Assembly (NCBI RefSeq): GCF_001612635.1
Contig: NZ_BDAV01000013.1
Coordinates: forward strand, 124,001-188,000
DNA from: Nocardia africana NBRC 100379
GTDB lineage: Bacteria; Actinomycetota; Actinomycetes; Mycobacteriales; Mycobacteriaceae
Direction: 5' to 3'
Length of the DNA: 64,000 bases
The translations under genes and the position numbers were made by a program. Of this stretch, positions 25,436 to 33,786 are shown one piece after another. Position 1 is the first letter of the stretch. Every line of letters starts with the position of its first letter. The notes under the pieces are model-generated. The model saw nothing but the letters and a program-made list of their open reading frames with translations. It did no database searches and was not told the DNA's origin.

Positions 25436-26857
25436 GTGATCACGAGATTGACGCCGCAGGACGCGTCGTTCTTCCGGCTCGAGTCGAGCACCAATCCCAT
25501 GCACATCGGCTCTCTCGCGATCGTGCGCGCGACGCCCGAGGATCCCGGCGACGGTTCGGCGTGCGTGGACTACCAGACGCTGCTGGACGTGGTCGACAGC
25601 CGGCTGTCGATGGTGCCGCGGTACCGCCGCAAGGTCCGCGAGGTCCCGTTCAAGGTGGGGCGCCCGGTCTGGGTCGAGGACAGCCGCTTCGACCTCACTT
25701 ATCACGTACGGCGATCGGCGCTGCCGGCCCCGGGCTCCGACGAGCAGCTCTACGAGCTGGTCGGGCGGCTGACGTCGCGACCGCTCGACCAGAGCCGGCC
25801 GCTGTGGGAGATGTATCTGATCGAGGGCCTGTCCGAGGACCGCTGCGCGATCTTCACCAAAACCCATTCGGCGCTGGTGGACGGCGACGCCGCGCTCGAG
25901 ATCGGGCACGTGATTCTGGATTCGGGGCCCTCGCCGAGGGTGGTCGCCACCGACACCTGGGTGGCGCACCGCGAACCCGGTGACGTGGAACTGCTGGGCA
26001 TGTCGCTGGCCGAAATGGCGACCCAGCCCGCGGCGGCATGGGAAGTCGTGCGCGATGCCGGCGCCAACGCGTCGGCGGTGGTGGCGGCCGCGGGCAAGGC
26101 CGTCGACGCCGCGGTCAGCCGGGTGCGCGCGGCCGGGCGGACGGCGCCCGACAGCCCCTTCAACACCTCGATCTCCCGGTGCCGCCGGTTCGATATCGCA
26201 CGGACCGACCTCGAGGACTATCGCCGCATTCGACGACACTTCGGCTGCTCCATCAACGATGCCATCCTGGCCGTGGTGACCGGCGCGCTGCGGATATTCC
26301 TGCAATCACGCGGGGAGGTCCTGGTCGAATCTGCGGTGCTGCGAGCGGTGGTGCCGATGTCGGTCTACGTCGACGGGCCGGCCGAGGACACGGTGCACCC
26401 GGCCAGCGAGGTCTCCTCGTTTCTGATCGATCTCCCGGTGGGAGAGCAGAATCCGGTGATGCGGCTGTCGCACATCTCGCATGCCACGGCCGAGAATTCC
26501 CGGAACGGACGCGGTGTGCGGGCACGCACCCTGGTTCACATGGCCGGCTTCGCCCCGGCGAGCCTGCACGCGATGAGTGTGCGGGCGGCGAGTACGTTCG
26601 CAGAACACACATTCAACCTGGTGATCACCAACGCCCCGGGTCCGCAGCGGCCGATGTACATCGGCGGTGCGCGGATGCTGGAGATGTATCCGGTATCGCC
26701 GTTGCTGCGCAATCAGGCATCGAGCATCGGAATCACGTCCTACGACGGACGTGTGTTCTACGGTTTCAATGCCGACCGCGAAGCGATGGCCGATATCGCC
26801 GTACTGGCGTCGGCGGTGCGCGAATCCATGGAGGAGATGCTCGGTGCCTGCGTCTGA
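25436..26857 (+). CDS. WS/DGAT-like acyltransferase, active-site motif altered
   Basis: A 473-residue protein of the wax ester synthase/diacylglycerol acyltransferase family, whose members make triacylglycerol or wax esters from acyl-CoA. Start at the GTG at 25436 (VITRLTPQDASFFRLES), with AGGAG 10 nt upstream. The N-terminal condensation-like domain has PLWEMYLIEGL. The catalytic motif HHxxxDG reads HSALVDG (H144, S145, D149): the second histidine is serine. The C-terminal domain keeps SPFNTSIS, CSINDAILAVVTGALR and FNLVITNAPGP. With a lost histidine it may be inactive, regulatory, or use a different mechanism. It overlaps the DUF6912 gene by 14 nt. Confidence 0.85.
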   Translation: MITRLTPQDASFFRLESSTNPMHIGSLAIVRATPEDPGDGSACVDYQTLLDVVDSRLSMVPRYRRKVREVPFKVGRPVWVEDSRFDLTYHVRRSALPAPGSDEQLYELVGRLTSRPLDQSRPLWEMYLIEGLSEDRCAIFTKTHSALVDGDAALEIGHVILDSGPSPRVVATDTWVAHREPGDVELLGMSLAEMATQPAAAWEVVRDAGANASAVVAAAGKAVDAAVSRVRAAGRTAPDSPFNTSISRCRRFDIARTDLEDYRRIRRHFGCSINDAILAVVTGALRIFLQSRGEVLVESAVLRAVVPMSVYVDGPAEDTVHPASEVSSFLIDLPVGEQNPVMRLSHISHATAENSRNGRGVRARTLVHMAGFAPASLHAMSVRAASTFAEHTFNLVITNAPGPQRPMYIGGARMLEMYPVSPLLRNQASSIGITSYDGRVFYGFNADREAMADIAVLASAVRESMEEMLGACV

Positions 26858-27446
26858 TCAGGGCAAGTTACGCGTCTATGTCCCAGCCACCATCGCCATG
26901 CTCCGAGAGTTGGTGGCGCAGCGCGAAATTCGCGCGGTGAACGACACCGCCTTCGCGGTCACCCCCGCGTTGCGCGAGGCCTACGCCTCCGGCGACGACG
27001 AGGAACTGGCCGAGGTGGCGATGGGTGAAGCGGCACGCGCATCGCTGCGACTGCTCGCCGAGGAACGCGAATCCGCCCTGCTGCACGCCGAAGACGGCGA
27101 TGCCGAACAGGCCGGGACCGATCCGGACGCCGACGACGAGGGGGCGTCGTACTCGGCACCCGTGTACCGCCGTGCCGTGATCGCCGCCGATGTGACGGGC
27201 ACGACCCTGCGCCCGGACCTCGACGACGCGGTGGTCCGGCTGTCCGGTCCGATCACCTACAAGCGCATCGCCTCGGTGCACGTCGACCTGGCCGAGGCCG
27301 AACCTCAGGTCGCGAAGGCCGTCGACGTCGTAGACGCGGCCGATCTGGGTGATCCGGACGCGGAATTCGTGCTGGGCGACGCGGAGGATCACCAGTTGGC
27401 TTGGTACGCGGCACAGGAGTTGCCGTTCCTGCTCGACCTCCTCTGA
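26844..27446 (+). CDS. DUF6912-family protein
   Basis: 200 residues from the GTG at 26844 (VPASDQGKLRVYVPATIAMLREL), where GGAGGAG lies 9 nt upstream inside the end of the acyltransferase gene. It overlaps that gene by 14 nt, so they are cotranscribed. The sequence LRVYVPATIAMLRELVAQREI, FAVTPALREAYASGDDEELAEVA and YKRIASVHVDLAEAE matches the actinobacterial family typified by Rv3231c. A central acidic segment (HAEDGDAEQAGTDPDADDEG) is an insert of low complexity. No function is established. Confidence 0.8.
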   Translation: MPASDQGKLRVYVPATIAMLRELVAQREIRAVNDTAFAVTPALREAYASGDDEELAEVAMGEAARASLRLLAEERESALLHAEDGDAEQAGTDPDADDEGASYSAPVYRRAVIAADVTGTTLRPDLDDAVVRLSGPITYKRIASVHVDLAEAEPQVAKAVDVVDAADLGDPDAEFVLGDAEDHQLAWYAAQELPFLLDLL

Positions 27447-27456
27447 TCCGCCCGCT

Positions 27457-27475
27457 AACCTACGATGCCGTAACC
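27457..27475 (+). promoter_or_regulatory. Putative lipid-desaturation operator, copy 1
   Basis: AACCTACGATGCCGTAACC: inner arms TACG and CGTA are separated by 4 bp. Its right arm provides TAACCT (27471-27476), which could be the -10 box of the reductase gene. The same 19-bp pattern occurs twice at 30356-30389. Confidence 0.6.
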
Positions 27476-27515
27476 TTGGCTCGAAGGGTGCGCCGCAGGC
27501 GCGTGATCACAGGAA

Positions 27516-28700
27516 ATGAGCATTCGCACGATGGTGTCGAAATCGGTACAAGGCCTGCGGGCATGGCTCGAGGCCCCGGTCGCGGACGCGAAGATGGCCG
27601 GACGGACGCGCCTGGACGCGCTGCGCGGCGCGGCCGCCCGCATCACCACCCCGCTGCTGCCCGACGATTACCTGCATCTGGTGAATCCGCTGTGGTCGGC
27701 ACGGGAACTTCGCGGGCGGATCGTCGAGGTCCGCAAGGAAACCGCTGATTCGGTGACCCTGGTGATCAAGCCGGGCTGGGGTTTCGATTTCACCTTCACC
27801 CCCGGCCAGTACATCGGCATCGGTGTCCTGGTCGACGGGCGCTGGCACTGGCGGTCGTATTCGCTGACCTGCCCGCCGGACTGGACCCATCCGGACAGCC
27901 GCGCCGACCGCGTGATCTCGATCGCGGTGAAGGCGATGCCGGAGGGCTTCCTGTCCAGCCACCTGGTCAACGGCGTGCCCCAGGGCACGGTGGTGCGCCT
28001 GGCCGCGCCGCAGGGCGGGTTCGTCCTGCCGGAACCGCCGCCGGCGAAGGTGTTGTTCATCACCGCGGGCAGCGGCATCACTCCGGTGATGGCCATGCTG
28101 CGGACCATGGACCGCCGTGCCGCCGACCGCACCGACGGCGACGCGATGGACGACATCGTGCACATCCATTCCGCTCGGACCGCCGACGACGTCATGTTCG
28201 GCGCGGAGCTGCGGGCGCTGCACGACAAGCATCCCGGCTTCACCGCCCACATCCATCTCACCGGTGAACAGGGCAAATTCGATCTGGCCGATCTCGACAG
28301 CCGGTTCCCCGACTGGCGCGAGCGCGAGACCTGGGCCTGCGGTCCGGCCGGTCTGCTCAACGATGTCGAAAAGCACTGGGCCGCCGCGGGTATCAGCGAC
28401 AAGCTGCACGTCGAGCGGTTCGAGGTGGAACGTTCGGCGGTCGGCGAGGGCGGCACGGTCACCTTCGCCCGCACCGATCGCAGCACCGAGGTCGACGGCG
28501 CCACCAGCCTGCTCGAGGCCGGTGAGGCCGCGGGCGTGCAGATGCCGTTCGGCTGCCGGATGGGTATCTGCCAGACCTGCGTGGTCACCCTGGCCGACGG
28601 ACATGTGCGCGATCTGCGCAACGGCGCCGAGCATCAGGCCGGGGAGAAGGTGCAGACCTGCATCTCGGCCGCGGCCGGTGACTGCACCCTGGACGTGTGA
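27516..28700 (+). CDS. Ferredoxin reductase with C-terminal [2Fe-2S] domain
   Basis: A 394-residue three-domain electron-transfer protein: FAD domain (HWRSYSLTCPP, the RxYS FAD motif), NAD domain (FITAGSGITPVMAMLR, ETWACGPAGLL), and a plant-type [2Fe-2S] ferredoxin domain (CRMGICQTC, with the fourth cysteine in KVQTCIS). It resembles mycobacterial Rv3230c, the reductase that donates electrons to the stearoyl-CoA desaturase DesA3. It is followed by two desaturase genes, supporting the same role. Start taken as ATG 27516 (AGGAA just before); ATG 27531 is the alternative. Confidence 0.9.
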   Translation: MSIRTMVSKSVQGLRAWLEAPVADAKMAGRTRLDALRGAAARITTPLLPDDYLHLVNPLWSARELRGRIVEVRKETADSVTLVIKPGWGFDFTFTPGQYIGIGVLVDGRWHWRSYSLTCPPDWTHPDSRADRVISIAVKAMPEGFLSSHLVNGVPQGTVVRLAAPQGGFVLPEPPPAKVLFITAGSGITPVMAMLRTMDRRAADRTDGDAMDDIVHIHSARTADDVMFGAELRALHDKHPGFTAHIHLTGEQGKFDLADLDSRFPDWRERETWACGPAGLLNDVEKHWAAAGISDKLHVERFEVERSAVGEGGTVTFARTDRSTEVDGATSLLEAGEAAGVQMPFGCRMGICQTCVVTLADGHVRDLRNGAEHQAGEKVQTCISAAAGDCTLDV

Positions 28701-28895
28701 GTCGCGTTCCGGTGGTGTTCACCAGCTCGCCCCGCAGCGGTGCGAGCGATCACCACCGGTAACCGATACCCTGAAGAGGACAAGACCGAGACCTCCCACC
28801 GAAGCGCAGCGGAGGCAATCCGATCCCGGCCGCCGACGCGATGCAGAGGCATTCATTTCGAAACCGCCGGAGCGAAGCGGAGGCATTGCAGGACC

Positions 28896-30296
28896 GTGGC
28901 CATCACCGACATCAAGGCGTATTCGCATCTGACGGCTGCCGATATCGACACACTGGGGCAGGAACTCGACACCATCCGCCGCACGGTGGAGCAATCGCTG
29001 GGTGAGCGCGACGCCGCGTACATCCGGCGCACCATCCGCGCCCAGCGCACGCTCGAGGCCGCGGGCCGGGCCGCGCTGTTCGCCGGCCGCAACAAATGGG
29101 CCTGGGTCGCCGGCACCGCCATGTTGTCGGTGGCCAAGATCATCGAGAACATGGAGCTCGGGCACAACATCAGCCACGGGCAATGGGACTGGATGAACGA
29201 CCCGGAGATCCACTCCACCAGCTGGGAGTGGGATATGACCGGCACCTCCGGGCAGTGGAAACGGGCCCACAACTTCTCGCATCACACCTACACCAACATC
29301 GTCGGCATGGACGACGACGTGGGCTTCGGCATTCTGCGCATGACCCGCGACGAAGAGTGGAAGCCGATCAATCTCGCACAGCCGGTGGCGAATCTGATCC
29401 TGGCCGCGCTCTTCGAGTGGGGTATCGCCCTGCACGATCTGAAGATCGAGAAACTGCAGACCGGAGTTCCGCGCAGCGATCTGCTGTCCGAACCCAACCG
29501 GCAGTTCCTGCGCAAGGCCGGCCGTCAGGTCGCCAAGGACTTCGTGGTCTTTCCGCTGCTGAGCGGCCCGGGCTGGAAGGCGACACTCAAGGGCAACGCG
29601 ACGGCCAACCTGATCCGCAATCTGTGGGCGTACGCGGTGATCTTCTGCGGCCATTTCCCGGACGGCGCCGAGAAATTCACCGAGGAACAGTTCGCGGACG
29701 AAACCCGGGCGGAATGGTATCTGCGGCAGATGCTGGGCAGTGCCAACTTCCAGGCCGGGCCGGCGATGGCGTTCATGAGCGGCAACCTGTGCTACCAGAT
29801 CGAACATCATCTCTTTCCGGACATTCCGAGCAATCGGTATCCGGAGATCGCCGAGCAGGTCCGTCAGCTCTGCGACAAATACGATCTGCCGTACACCACC
29901 GGATCGCTGGGCAGACAATATGCGCTGGCGTTCCGCACGATTCACAAACTGGCGCTGCCCGATCGTTTCCTCCGCCGTACCGCCGACGACGCCCCGGAGA
30001 CGTCGTCGGAACGCAAATTCTCGCTGCTGACCCGTCCCTTGACGGCCGGTACCGAGGATCCGCTGTTCGGTGTCGACCCGCTCACCGGGCGGCGACAGGG
30101 ATTGCGGTCGGCACTGGTCGAAGCGAAGGCCGCATTGCGCGAGAAGGCCCGGCAGGAAAAGGCTGCGCTGCGCGAAGCCAAGCTCGCCCTGCAGGAAAAA
30201 GCACGGGCGGAGAAGCAGATTCTCCGGCGCCGCGGGCTGCGTGGCCGGGCGACCGTTCGCGTCCGGTTGCGGCAACAACGGAAGCGACTAACCTAA
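28896..30296 (+). CDS. Membrane acyl-CoA fatty acid desaturase 1, with basic coiled-coil tail
   Basis: A 466-residue di-iron membrane desaturase of the DesA3 kind, inserting a double bond into acyl-CoA. The histidine boxes are ELGHNISHGQWDWM, RAHNFSHHTYTN and QIEHHLFPDIPSNRY. Start at the GTG at 28896 (VAITDIKAYSHLT), with GGAGG about 12 nt upstream. It is unusual beyond residue 400: about 60 residues alternate Ala, Lys, Arg and Glu (EAKAALREKARQEKAALREA, then KLALQEKARAEKQ), predicted as a long charged helix and longer than in its tandem paralogue. It follows the reductase by 195 bp and precedes a second desaturase. Confidence 0.88.
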   Translation: MAITDIKAYSHLTAADIDTLGQELDTIRRTVEQSLGERDAAYIRRTIRAQRTLEAAGRAALFAGRNKWAWVAGTAMLSVAKIIENMELGHNISHGQWDWMNDPEIHSTSWEWDMTGTSGQWKRAHNFSHHTYTNIVGMDDDVGFGILRMTRDEEWKPINLAQPVANLILAALFEWGIALHDLKIEKLQTGVPRSDLLSEPNRQFLRKAGRQVAKDFVVFPLLSGPGWKATLKGNATANLIRNLWAYAVIFCGHFPDGAEKFTEEQFADETRAEWYLRQMLGSANFQAGPAMAFMSGNLCYQIEHHLFPDIPSNRYPEIAEQVRQLCDKYDLPYTTGSLGRQYALAFRTIHKLALPDRFLRRTADDAPETSSERKFSLLTRPLTAGTEDPLFGVDPLTGRRQGLRSALVEAKAALREKARQEKAALREAKLALQEKARAEKQILRRRGLRGRATVRVRLRQQRKRLT

Positions 30297-30355
30297 GCCA
30301 TATCGGGCACGATCACAATGCGGTATACGCCACATTTGTAATCTGATCCGGAGAC

Positions 30356-30389
30356 AACCTACGGGACCGTAACCTACGGTAGTGTAACC
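30356..30389 (+). promoter_or_regulatory. Two overlapping operator copies over the desaturase 2 promoter
   Basis: AACCTACGGGACCGTAACC (30356-30374) and AACCTACGGTAGTGTAACC (30371-30389) overlap by AACC. The second contains TAGTGT (30380-30385), which sits 7 nt before the ATG at 30393 and is the probable -10 box, so the mRNA would be leaderless and binding here would block polymerase. Confidence 0.65.
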
Positions 30390-30392
30390 AGT

Positions 30393-31649
30393 ATGGCGAT
30401 CTCGGATGTCAAGGAATACGCCCACCTCACTCCCGAGGATGTGGAAGCGATCGGCGCGGAGCTCGATGCGATCCGGCGCGAAATCGAGGCCTCCCGAGGC
30501 GAGAACGACGCTCGCTACATCCGTAACGTGATCCGTTTGCAGCGCGCCCTGGAAATCGGGGGTCGCGCCACACTGTTCGCCAGTTTCCTACCGCCGGCCT
30601 GGCTGGCCGGCACGGCGATGTTGTCGGCCGCCAAGATCATCGAGAACATGGAGATCGGCCACAACGTCATGCACGGCCAGTGGGACTGGATGAACGATCC
30701 GGAGATCCACTCCTCCAACTGGGAGTGGGACAACGCGGGCCCGTCGGAACACTGGAAGATCACGCACAACTACCTGCACCACAAGTACACCAACGTGCTG
30801 GGTATGGATGACGACATCGGCTACGGCCTGCTGCGCGTGACGCGCGATCAGCGGTGGACACCGTTCTATCTCGGACAGCCTGTCTACAACCTGCTGCTGC
30901 AGATGTTCTTCGAATACGGCGTGGCCATCCAGCATTTGGAGCTGGGCAAGGTCGCGAAGAAGAAGTGGCCGGCCGATTCGCCGGAACGCCGGCAATTCGA
31001 GCAGGACCGCAAGGTCGTGCTCAAGAAGGTCGGCAAGCAGGCGGCCAAGGATTATCTGATCTTCCCGTTGCTGACCGGACCGGCCTTCCTGTCCACACTG
31101 ACGGCCAATATCACCGCCAATATCGTTCGCAATGTGTGGACCAACGCGGTGATCTTCTGCGGCCACTTCCCCGACGGCGCGGAGAAGTTCACCAAGGGCG
31201 ATGTGGACAACGAAACGCAGGGCGAGTGGTACCTGCGCCAGATGCTGGGCAGCGCGAATATCACCGGCGGCGCGGTCATGCATTTCATGACCGGCAACCT
31301 CTCCCATCAGATCGAACACCACCTGTTCCCGGACCTGCCGAGCAACCGGCTGCGGGCCATCGCCGTGCGCGTGCGGGAATTGTGCGACAAATACGATCTG
31401 CCCTACACCAGCGGCTCGCTGCCGGTGCAGTACGCGAAATCGTGGCGCACCATCATCAAGCTCTCGGTGCCCAACAAATATCTGCGCCGCGGCACCGACG
31501 ACGCTCCCGAGACCAAATCCGAGCGCGCATTCGGCGGCATCGGCACGGTCGACCCGGTGACCGGGCGCCGGCGCGGGTTGCGCACCGCGCTGAAGGAAGG
31601 CAAGCGCCGGGTGGCGGAACGCCGGCAGACGGTCGGCTCGGCCGCCTGA
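30393..31649 (+). CDS. Membrane acyl-CoA fatty acid desaturase 2
   Basis: A 418-residue paralogue of the preceding desaturase, with the same histidine boxes (EIGHNVMHGQWDWM, ITHNYLHHKYTN, QIEHHLFPDLPSNR) and the same C-terminal linker, but a much shorter tail (KEGKRRVAERRQTVG). Membrane helices lie around PPAWLAGTAMLSAAK and DYLIFPLLTGPAFL. No Shine-Dalgarno sequence precedes the ATG; TAGTGT ends seven bases before it. Two operator copies cover this promoter, so this copy is regulated separately from desaturase 1. An intrinsic terminator follows. Confidence 0.92.
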   Translation: MAISDVKEYAHLTPEDVEAIGAELDAIRREIEASRGENDARYIRNVIRLQRALEIGGRATLFASFLPPAWLAGTAMLSAAKIIENMEIGHNVMHGQWDWMNDPEIHSSNWEWDNAGPSEHWKITHNYLHHKYTNVLGMDDDIGYGLLRVTRDQRWTPFYLGQPVYNLLLQMFFEYGVAIQHLELGKVAKKKWPADSPERRQFEQDRKVVLKKVGKQAAKDYLIFPLLTGPAFLSTLTANITANIVRNVWTNAVIFCGHFPDGAEKFTKGDVDNETQGEWYLRQMLGSANITGGAVMHFMTGNLSHQIEHHLFPDLPSNRLRAIAVRVRELCDKYDLPYTSGSLPVQYAKSWRTIIKLSVPNKYLRRGTDDAPETKSERAFGGIGTVDPVTGRRRGLRTALKEGKRRVAERRQTVGSAA

Positions 31650-31666
31650 GCGATCACCGAACAGAG

Positions 31667-31702
31667 GGGGCTCTCCGGATTCGATCTCCGGAGAGCCCCT
31701 TT
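31667..31702 (+). terminator. Intrinsic terminator after desaturase 2
   Basis: GGGGCTCTCCGGA (31667-31679) pairs perfectly with TCCGGAGAGCCCC (31687-31699) around TTCGATC, then TTT follows. It is the clearest T-tailed terminator in the window and ends the lipid block. Confidence 0.88.
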
Positions 31703-31737
31703 CGTCTGCCGGCGTCCGGGCCTGATTGACTGAACCG

Positions 31738-32367
31738 GTGTCAACGCAAGAATCCAGCATCTACGACGTGATCCGGCGGCGCCGCGATGTGCGTGCGGAA
31801 TTCACCGGCGAACTCGTCGACGATGCGACCCTGCTCCGAATCCTCGACGCGGCCCATCGCGCACCCAGCGTCGGCAATTCGCAGCCGTGGGATTTCGTCG
31901 TCGTGCGCGACCCGGCGACCTTGGCGCGCTTCGCCGCACACGTGGCCGACAAGCGCATCGAATTCCGGGATTCGCTGCCACCGGAGCGGGCCCGTACCTT
32001 CGAGCCGATCAAGATCGAGGGCATTACCGAGAGCGGCACCGGAATCGTCGTCACCCACGACGACAGTCGCGGCGGACCACAGATCCTCGGTCGCGCGACC
32101 GTCCCCGAAACCGGTTTGTATTCCACCGTTCTCGCCATTCAGAACCTGTGGCTGGCGGCGACCGCCGAAGGGGTGGGCGTCGGCTGGGTGAGCTTCTACG
32201 ACGCACCGTTCCTCACCGAACTGATCGAGCTGCCCGCCGGCATTCGTCCTGTCGCGTGGCTGTGCGTCGGTCCGGTGCACGAATTCCAGCACACGCCGGA
32301 TCTGGAACGCTTCGGCTGGCGTGACCGGCGTCCACTCGACGACGCGATCCACTGGGAGCGGTACTGA
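31738..32367 (+). CDS. bluB: 5,6-dimethylbenzimidazole synthase BluB
   Basis: A 209-residue flavin-destructase of the nitroreductase fold that converts reduced FMN to the lower ligand of vitamin B12. Landmarks: IRRRRDVRAEFTGELVDD, AHRAPSVGNSQPWDFVVVRD (flavin-binding), the GLYSTVLAIQNLWLAATAEGVGVGWVSFYD segment and the C-terminal LERFGWRDRRPL motif that distinguishes BluB from general nitroreductases. Start at the GTG at 31738; a TTG 12 nt upstream is also in frame. No other cobalamin gene is adjacent. Confidence 0.9.
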   Translation: MSTQESSIYDVIRRRRDVRAEFTGELVDDATLLRILDAAHRAPSVGNSQPWDFVVVRDPATLARFAAHVADKRIEFRDSLPPERARTFEPIKIEGITESGTGIVVTHDDSRGGPQILGRATVPETGLYSTVLAIQNLWLAATAEGVGVGWVSFYDAPFLTELIELPAGIRPVAWLCVGPVHEFQHTPDLERFGWRDRRPLDDAIHWERY

Positions 32368-32375
32368 CCCCTGCG

Positions 32376-33668
32376 CTACACCCGTTCGAGAACCGCCGAA
32401 GCGCCGTGCCCTCCCGCGGCACAGATACCCAGCAGCGCGGTGCTCTTCCCGGTGAGGGCCAGCTCGTTGGCCATGGTCGTCACCATCCGGGCGCCGGTGG
32501 CGCCGAAGGGATGACCGATCGAGATCGAACCGCCGTGCACATTGAGAATGTCCGGGTCGATCTCGCCGACGGCACTGTCGCGGTCCAGCCGGGATTTGGC
32601 CCACGTGTCGCTGCCCAGGGCCGACACCACCGAGAGGGTCTGGGCGGCGAAGGCCTCGTGGACATCGACGACATCGACGTCCGACAGTGCCAGCCCGGCC
32701 TTGTCGAGCGCCCGCGGCATGGAGATGGCCGGACCGATCAGCACCTGATCGGACGGGTCGACGCTGACGAAACTCCAGGACCGGAAGGCCGCCAGCGGTT
32801 CGAAGCCCAGGGCGCGCGCCTTCTCCTCGCTCATCAGCAGCACCGCGGCCGCACCGTCGGTGAGCGGGCTGGCATTGCCCGCGGTCACCGTGCCGTCGCG
32901 CTGGAAGACCGGGGCAAGGGTCGCCAGCTTCTCGACACCGGTGTCCGCGCGCACCAGTCCGTCGCGAGTCACCGTCTTCCCGTCCGGTGTGGCGACCGCG
33001 AGCACCTCCCGGTCGAACCGGCCGGATTCGATCGCCGCCGCCGCGCGATGATGCGACCGGGCAGCGAAGGCGTCCTGCTGCTCCCGGGTGATGCCGTTGA
33101 TGCGGGCCATCTTCTCCGCCGACTCCCCCATCACCTCGCCGGTGGTGCGCTCGGCGATCTTCGGCCGGCGCGGCAGCAGATCCGTGAACGGCGCCAACTG
33201 CGCCACCGCGGACAGATAATCCTTCGGCTTCGGTTTGCCCAGGGCCAGCGGCGCGGCCGCGTGCACCATCTTCTGCGGCAGCTTCACCTCGGCATTGCTG
33301 GTGGAATCGCTGCCGCCGGCGACCATGATGTCGTATTCCCCGCGTTCGATGGCGGCCGCCGCCGCGGTCACGGCCTGCAGTCCGGAGGCGCACGCACGGG
33401 TCACCGTGTAGCCCTCGCACCCGTGGTCGAGGCCGAGATCCAAGGCGATTTCCCGCGCGACGTTGGGCGCCGCACTCGGCAGGATCACCCCGCCCCACAC
33501 CATGGCCTGCACCTGATCCTTGGGCAGTCCGGTCCGCTCCAGCAGCCCGCCCACAGCCAGGACACCCAGGTCGATGGTGTCCATCCGCGTGTAGTCGGTG
33601 AAGGCGCGCAGGAACGGGGTGCGAGCACCGGCGACGATGACGGCGCGACGAGAACGCTTGGTGGCCAT
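32376..33668 (-). CDS. Acetyl-CoA acyltransferase (thiolase), FadI-like
   Basis: A 430-residue thiolase, cleaving 3-ketoacyl-CoA with CoA in fatty acid beta-oxidation. The nucleophile is C93 in TRACASGLQAV. The HEAFA histidine, the GHPFGATGAR loop and the C-terminal catalytic CAAGGHG are present. The long form with LLPRRPKIAERTTGEVMG resembles FadI/trifunctional beta subunits rather than biosynthetic thiolases. No fadJ-type partner is adjacent. There is no ribosome-binding site: TACTGT ends 6 nt before the ATG, which suggests a leaderless transcript. Confidence 0.9.
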   Translation of the reverse strand: MATKRSRRAVIVAGARTPFLRAFTDYTRMDTIDLGVLAVGGLLERTGLPKDQVQAMVWGGVILPSAAPNVAREIALDLGLDHGCEGYTVTRACASGLQAVTAAAAAIERGEYDIMVAGGSDSTSNAEVKLPQKMVHAAAPLALGKPKPKDYLSAVAQLAPFTDLLPRRPKIAERTTGEVMGESAEKMARINGITREQQDAFAARSHHRAAAAIESGRFDREVLAVATPDGKTVTRDGLVRADTGVEKLATLAPVFQRDGTVTAGNASPLTDGAAAVLLMSEEKARALGFEPLAAFRSWSFVSVDPSDQVLIGPAISMPRALDKAGLALSDVDVVDVHEAFAAQTLSVVSALGSDTWAKSRLDRDSAVGEIDPDILNVHGGSISIGHPFGATGARMVTTMANELALTGKSTALLGICAAGGHGASAVLERV

Positions 33669-33740
33669 GCCTTTACAGTAGGGCGAGCAAGATGCCGATA
33701 CAAGATGTCACGGTAATCTCGCCGGTCCGGTGAACGACGA

Positions 33741-33768
33741 ACGGCCGGGGCATCTGGGCCCCGGCCGT
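33741..33768 (-). terminator. Hairpin terminator after hpf
   Basis: ACGGCCGGGGC (33741-33751) and GCCCCGGCCGT (33758-33768) form a perfect 11-bp stem with a 6-nt loop, 18 bp past the hpf stop on the minus strand. Confidence 0.75.
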
Positions 33769-33786
33769 CCGGCTTCCGACAACTCG

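Noticed and set aside
24704..26305. A 533-codon minus-strand gene
   Set aside because: Its first two thirds are antisense to the acyltransferase gene; only the last 186 codons have a start signal and a conserved domain.
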